Source: an uncultured Bacteroidales bacterium (GTDB lineage Bacteria > Bacteroidota > Bacteroidia > Bacteroidales > F082). From it: DNA of 7,158 nt. The DNA lies in NCBI GenBank assembly GCA_937877465.1, contig CALFIT010000084.1, positions 1 to 7,158 on the forward strand, in the 5' to 3' direction. Below the pieces are notes generated by a model, which was not told the origin of the DNA, made no database searches, and saw only the letters and a list, made by a program, of their open reading frames with translations. Positions 5,236-7,158 of this stretch are shown here, piece by piece. Both the position numbers and the translations under genes were made by a program. The first letter of the stretch is position 1. Every line of letters begins with the position of its first letter.

Positions 5236-6264
5236 TTATCGATTCTCTTGCTGCAATCTATACAATTCCTTTTGTTGCTCTATCTCGCGGCGGAGTTCTT
5301 CCTCGGTGGGCATTAGTGGCATGTATTTGGCGGCAAAAAGGTTGTCGCTGTCATGCAAAATCGAGTAACGGGCAATGTCCTTGCTGGTCTCGCTGCAAAG
5401 CACGATGCCGATGGTCGGGTTGTCGCCTTCGGTACGCTTCAGGTCGTCGTACATCCGCACATACATATCCATTTGCCCCACATCTTGATGGGTGATTTGC
5501 CCCTTCTTCAAGTCGATGAGGACAAAGCACTTCAGCAGATAGTTGTAGAAAACGAGGTCGATGTAGAAGTCGCCCATGTCAGTAAAGATATGCTGCTGGC
5601 GGGCGACAAACGCAAAACCGCGCCCCATCTCTACCAAGAAATCCTGCAAATGCGTTATCAGGCCTTTCTCCAAATCGCTTTCGGAAAAATCGCTGTCATG
5701 CTTGAAACCGAGAAATTCGGCCATAACAGGACTTTTCAATATCTCTAATTTGTCGGGAGCTGACTTGTTTTCAGGATTTTCCAGAATTTGCGGTTGCTTG
5801 AAGTGACGTTCAAAATATTGTGTGCTGATGTTGCGGTCGAGGGTACGTACACTCCACATTTCCTGCGAGGCCGTTTGCAGATACCAACGCGCGGCAACGG
5901 GGTCTTCAACACGCAATGCCATTCGATAATGCGACCAAGTCAAATTCTGCACACGCGTGTGCAGAATTTCCAAATCGTTGAATGTCAGATAGAACTGCTT
6001 AAAGAGCCAAAGATTCCTAACACTGAATCCCTTGCCGTAAGCTTTTGTAAGTTCGGCGGAGAGCAACTCTATCAGCTGCGTTCCGTATTCCGCCCGTTCC
6101 TTGCCGTTTTGCTCTTGCTCCACAATGCGTTGACCGATGCGCCAATAGGTCTCAATCATAACGGCGTTCACGGCACCGTATGCCGCGTTGCGCCCTTGCT
6201 CCACCAGCCGCTTGATGTCGCCGATGAAGGATTCCGTGTTGCTATGTAAGGTCAAGTCTGCCAT
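5236..6264 (-). CDS. DUF1016 / YhcG-type PDDEXK nuclease domain protein
   Basis: 342 residues, about the usual length for the family. The N-terminal DUF1016_N part spans about residues 10-155: AVNAVMIETYWRIGQRIVEQ at 31-50, YGKGFSVRNLWLFKQFY at 76-92 and LTWSHYRMALRVEDP at 108-122. The C-terminal nuclease-like domain holds E199, then GDFYIDLVFYNYLLKCFVLI (231-250), D251-L-K253 and QMDMYV (264-269). D236 and the D251-x-K253 pair fit a PDDEXK active site, with Asp where many relatives have Glu in IELK. This implies metal-dependent DNA cleavage, unproven for this protein. The tail (319-342) is a charged likely coiled coil. A promoter lies just upstream, and the AlbA_2 gene follows after 4 bases. 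A perfect 28-bp palindrome encodes residues around ILHTRVQN. Confidence 0.92.
   Translation of the reverse strand: MADLTLHSNTESFIGDIKRLVEQGRNAAYGAVNAVMIETYWRIGQRIVEQEQNGKERAEYGTQLIELLSAELTKAYGKGFSVRNLWLFKQFYLTFNDLEILHTRVQNLTWSHYRMALRVEDPVAARWYLQTASQEMWSVRTLDRNISTQYFERHFKQPQILENPENKSAPDKLEILKSPVMAEFLGFKHDSDFSESDLEKGLITHLQDFLVEMGRGFAFVARQQHIFTDMGDFYIDLVFYNYLLKCFVLIDLKKGQITHQDVGQMDMYVRMYDDLKRTEGDNPTIGIVLCSETSKDIARYSILHDSDNLFAAKYMPLMPTEEELRREIEQQKELYRLQQENR
5942..5969. repeat. Perfect 28-bp palindrome inside the nuclease gene
   Basis: The half-site AAATTCTGCACACG is followed directly by its exact reverse complement, centred between 5955 and 5956. Both strands read ILHTRVQN across it. In mRNA it would form a strong hairpin with a very small CG-rich loop. 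It could be a protein-binding site, a self-regulatory mRNA hairpin or a palindromic repeat inserted in frame; the sequence alone does not decide. Confidence 0.95.
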
Positions 6265-6280
6265 GTCGTTTCAAATTTTG

Positions 6281-6310
6281 CAAAAGTACAAATTATTTCG
6301 GAATCCCAAA
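6281..6310 (-). promoter_or_regulatory. Promoter of the DUF1016-AlbA_2 operon
   Basis: The minus-strand -7 box TACTTTTG (6281-6288) fits TAnnTTTG, and a -33-like TTTG lies at 6307-6310 with an 18-base spacer, the best-spaced pair in the window. The start codon is 17 bases beyond the box, so the leader would be only about 10 bases. The 10-base palindrome TTTTGCAAAA (6276-6285) overlaps the downstream side of the box. Confidence 0.6.
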
Positions 6311-7158
6311 TCAGGGCATTTTCAGCACAATCTTCCCGCCGGCACCACCTTTTTCCAAGAGAGTGTGCGCCTCGGAGATTTCGTCCAAACGGAACACTTT
6401 GGCATACAACGGCTGGATTTGTTTCTTGTTGATTAAATCAAACATCGCGTCAATGGTTGCCTTGGTCGGGAAGTTGCTGAAGAAGCCCGTGAGGAACACG
6501 CCGTTGGGGATGTACTTGATGGGGTCGAAATGCTCGACGGTGAAGACGTTGCCGAGGATGCCCGTGTTGCAGACGTAGCCCAGCTTTGTGACACACCGAA
6601 GGCTGTCTTGCAAGGTGGCCGGCCCGATGAGTTCCAGCACTTTGTTGGGGCGCATTTCGGTAGGCAGGCTTTGCGCCAATTTGCCGTCGTCGATGCAGCA
6701 GAAGTCCGCGCCGATGGCTTGCAGCCGGTCGAAGTCCTTCTCCTTACGACAGGCGGCAATCACCGTGGCACCGATGGCCTTGCCAAGCTGGATGGCGGCT
6801 TGCCCGACGGTGCTGGTCGCGCCGCGCACCAAGAGCGTGTCGTTGTCGTTGAGGAGCAGGCACTCCGTGAGCGAGCCGTAGGCGGTGAAATAGGTCTCGG
6901 GGATGGCGGCCAACGACACCCAGTCCAAGCCGGTCTCCACCTTGAAGACGTTGGTTGCGGGCAGCAGGGCGTATTCGGCATAGCTACCGTTGAACGAGCG
7001 TCCCATGCCGCCCATCAGCGCGATGACCTTGTTGCCTTTTCTCAATTGAGTGTCGGAAGGATTCTCGATTTCGCCTACGCACTCAATGCCGGGCACGATG
7101 GGTTTCTTGATATAGTCGTTCTCGATCTCGAACATCCGCAGCAACGCTTCGGAGTGAT
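6311..7158 (-). CDS. Quinone oxidoreductase-like MDR (zinc-independent alcohol dehydrogenase family) protein, N-terminus missing
   Basis: The frame is open to the right edge, giving 282 visible residues starting HSEALLRMFEIENDY. Full-length relatives have roughly 310-330, so about 30-40 residues are missing. The substrate/GroES-like domain shows PGIECVGEI (visible 22-30) and SYAEYALLPA. The Rossmann part has LLVRGATSTVGQAAIQLG (about 108-125), whose GATSTVG is the NAD(P)H-binding loop, and IDDG and GILGN further on. The catalytic and structural zinc ligands of true alcohol dehydrogenases are not seen, which fits an NADPH-dependent quinone/enone reductase in the cytoplasm. The stop TGA (6313-6311) is 46 bases from the nuclease start, which has its own promoter, so this gene is probably a separate unit. 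It is GC-rich like the DUF1848 gene and looks like ordinary chromosomal sequence. Confidence 0.88.
   Translation of the reverse strand, partial: HSEALLRMFEIENDYIKKPIVPGIECVGEIENPSDTQLRKGNKVIALMGGMGRSFNGSYAEYALLPATNVFKVETGLDWVSLAAIPETYFTAYGSLTECLLLNDNDTLLVRGATSTVGQAAIQLGKAIGATVIAACRKEKDFDRLQAIGADFCCIDDGKLAQSLPTEMRPNKVLELIGPATLQDSLRCVTKLGYVCNTGILGNVFTVEHFDPIKYIPNGVFLTGFFSNFPTKATIDAMFDLINKKQIQPLYAKVFRLDEISEAHTLLEKGGAGGKIVLKMP

Noticed and set aside
5788..6249. 153-residue plus-strand frame opposite the nuclease gene
   Set aside because: It is an antisense shadow. Its ILHTRVQN segment only appears because the palindrome reads the same on both strands.
3819..6264. Reading the nuclease/AlbA_2 pair as a restriction-modification system or toxin-antitoxin module
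   Set aside because: No methyltransferase, specificity subunit or small antitoxin-like gene is present in the window.

Overview
The window looks like part of a Bacteroidales chromosome (Prevotella/Bacteroides/Porphyromonas type). The reasons are A-rich start regions without Shine-Dalgarno sites, several TAnnTTTG -7 boxes (the Bacteroidota promoter form), a Bacteroidota-style lipoprotein signal, and gene families common in that order. All seven genes are on the minus strand, so transcription runs from high to low coordinates. No rRNA, tRNA, CRISPR array or recognisable transposase gene is present.

In transcription order: (1) 7158-6311, a quinone oxidoreductase-like MDR dehydrogenase whose N-terminus lies outside the window. 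(2) 6264-3819, a tight two-gene operon behind its own promoter: a DUF1016/YhcG-type PDDEXK nuclease, then 4 bases later an AlbA_2 (Schlafen-type) protein with a GHKL ATPase-like domain and a winged helix. (3) 3818-3374, about 445 bases without a convincing gene. This stretch holds two candidate -7 boxes and a long nested inverted-repeat structure (3541-3666, with an alternative stem reaching back to 3535). (4) 3373-1411, a two-gene operon: a small secreted protein of unknown family, then 4 bases later a membrane-anchored protein with a C-terminal agmatine/peptidylarginine deiminase fold. This operon is visibly more AT-rich than the genes on either side and looks acquired. (5) 1289-360, a DUF1848 protein with a C-terminal radical-SAM-like cysteine cluster, followed 31 bases later by (6) 328-1, the start of a lipoprotein resembling the N-terminal domain of M61 (glycyl aminopeptidase-like) peptidases, cut by the window edge.

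The most notable points are as follows. The deiminase is fused to an N-terminal membrane anchor plus an unrecognised module of about 85 residues and is paired with a secreted partner. The upstream non-coding region can form a large nested hairpin with a mutually exclusive alternative stem. A perfect 28-bp palindrome sits inside the nuclease gene. Two clusters of in-frame 12-base repeats lie in the linker of the AlbA_2 protein. The nuclease/ATPase pair could be an accessory (possibly defence-type) module, but nothing in the sequence proves that function.
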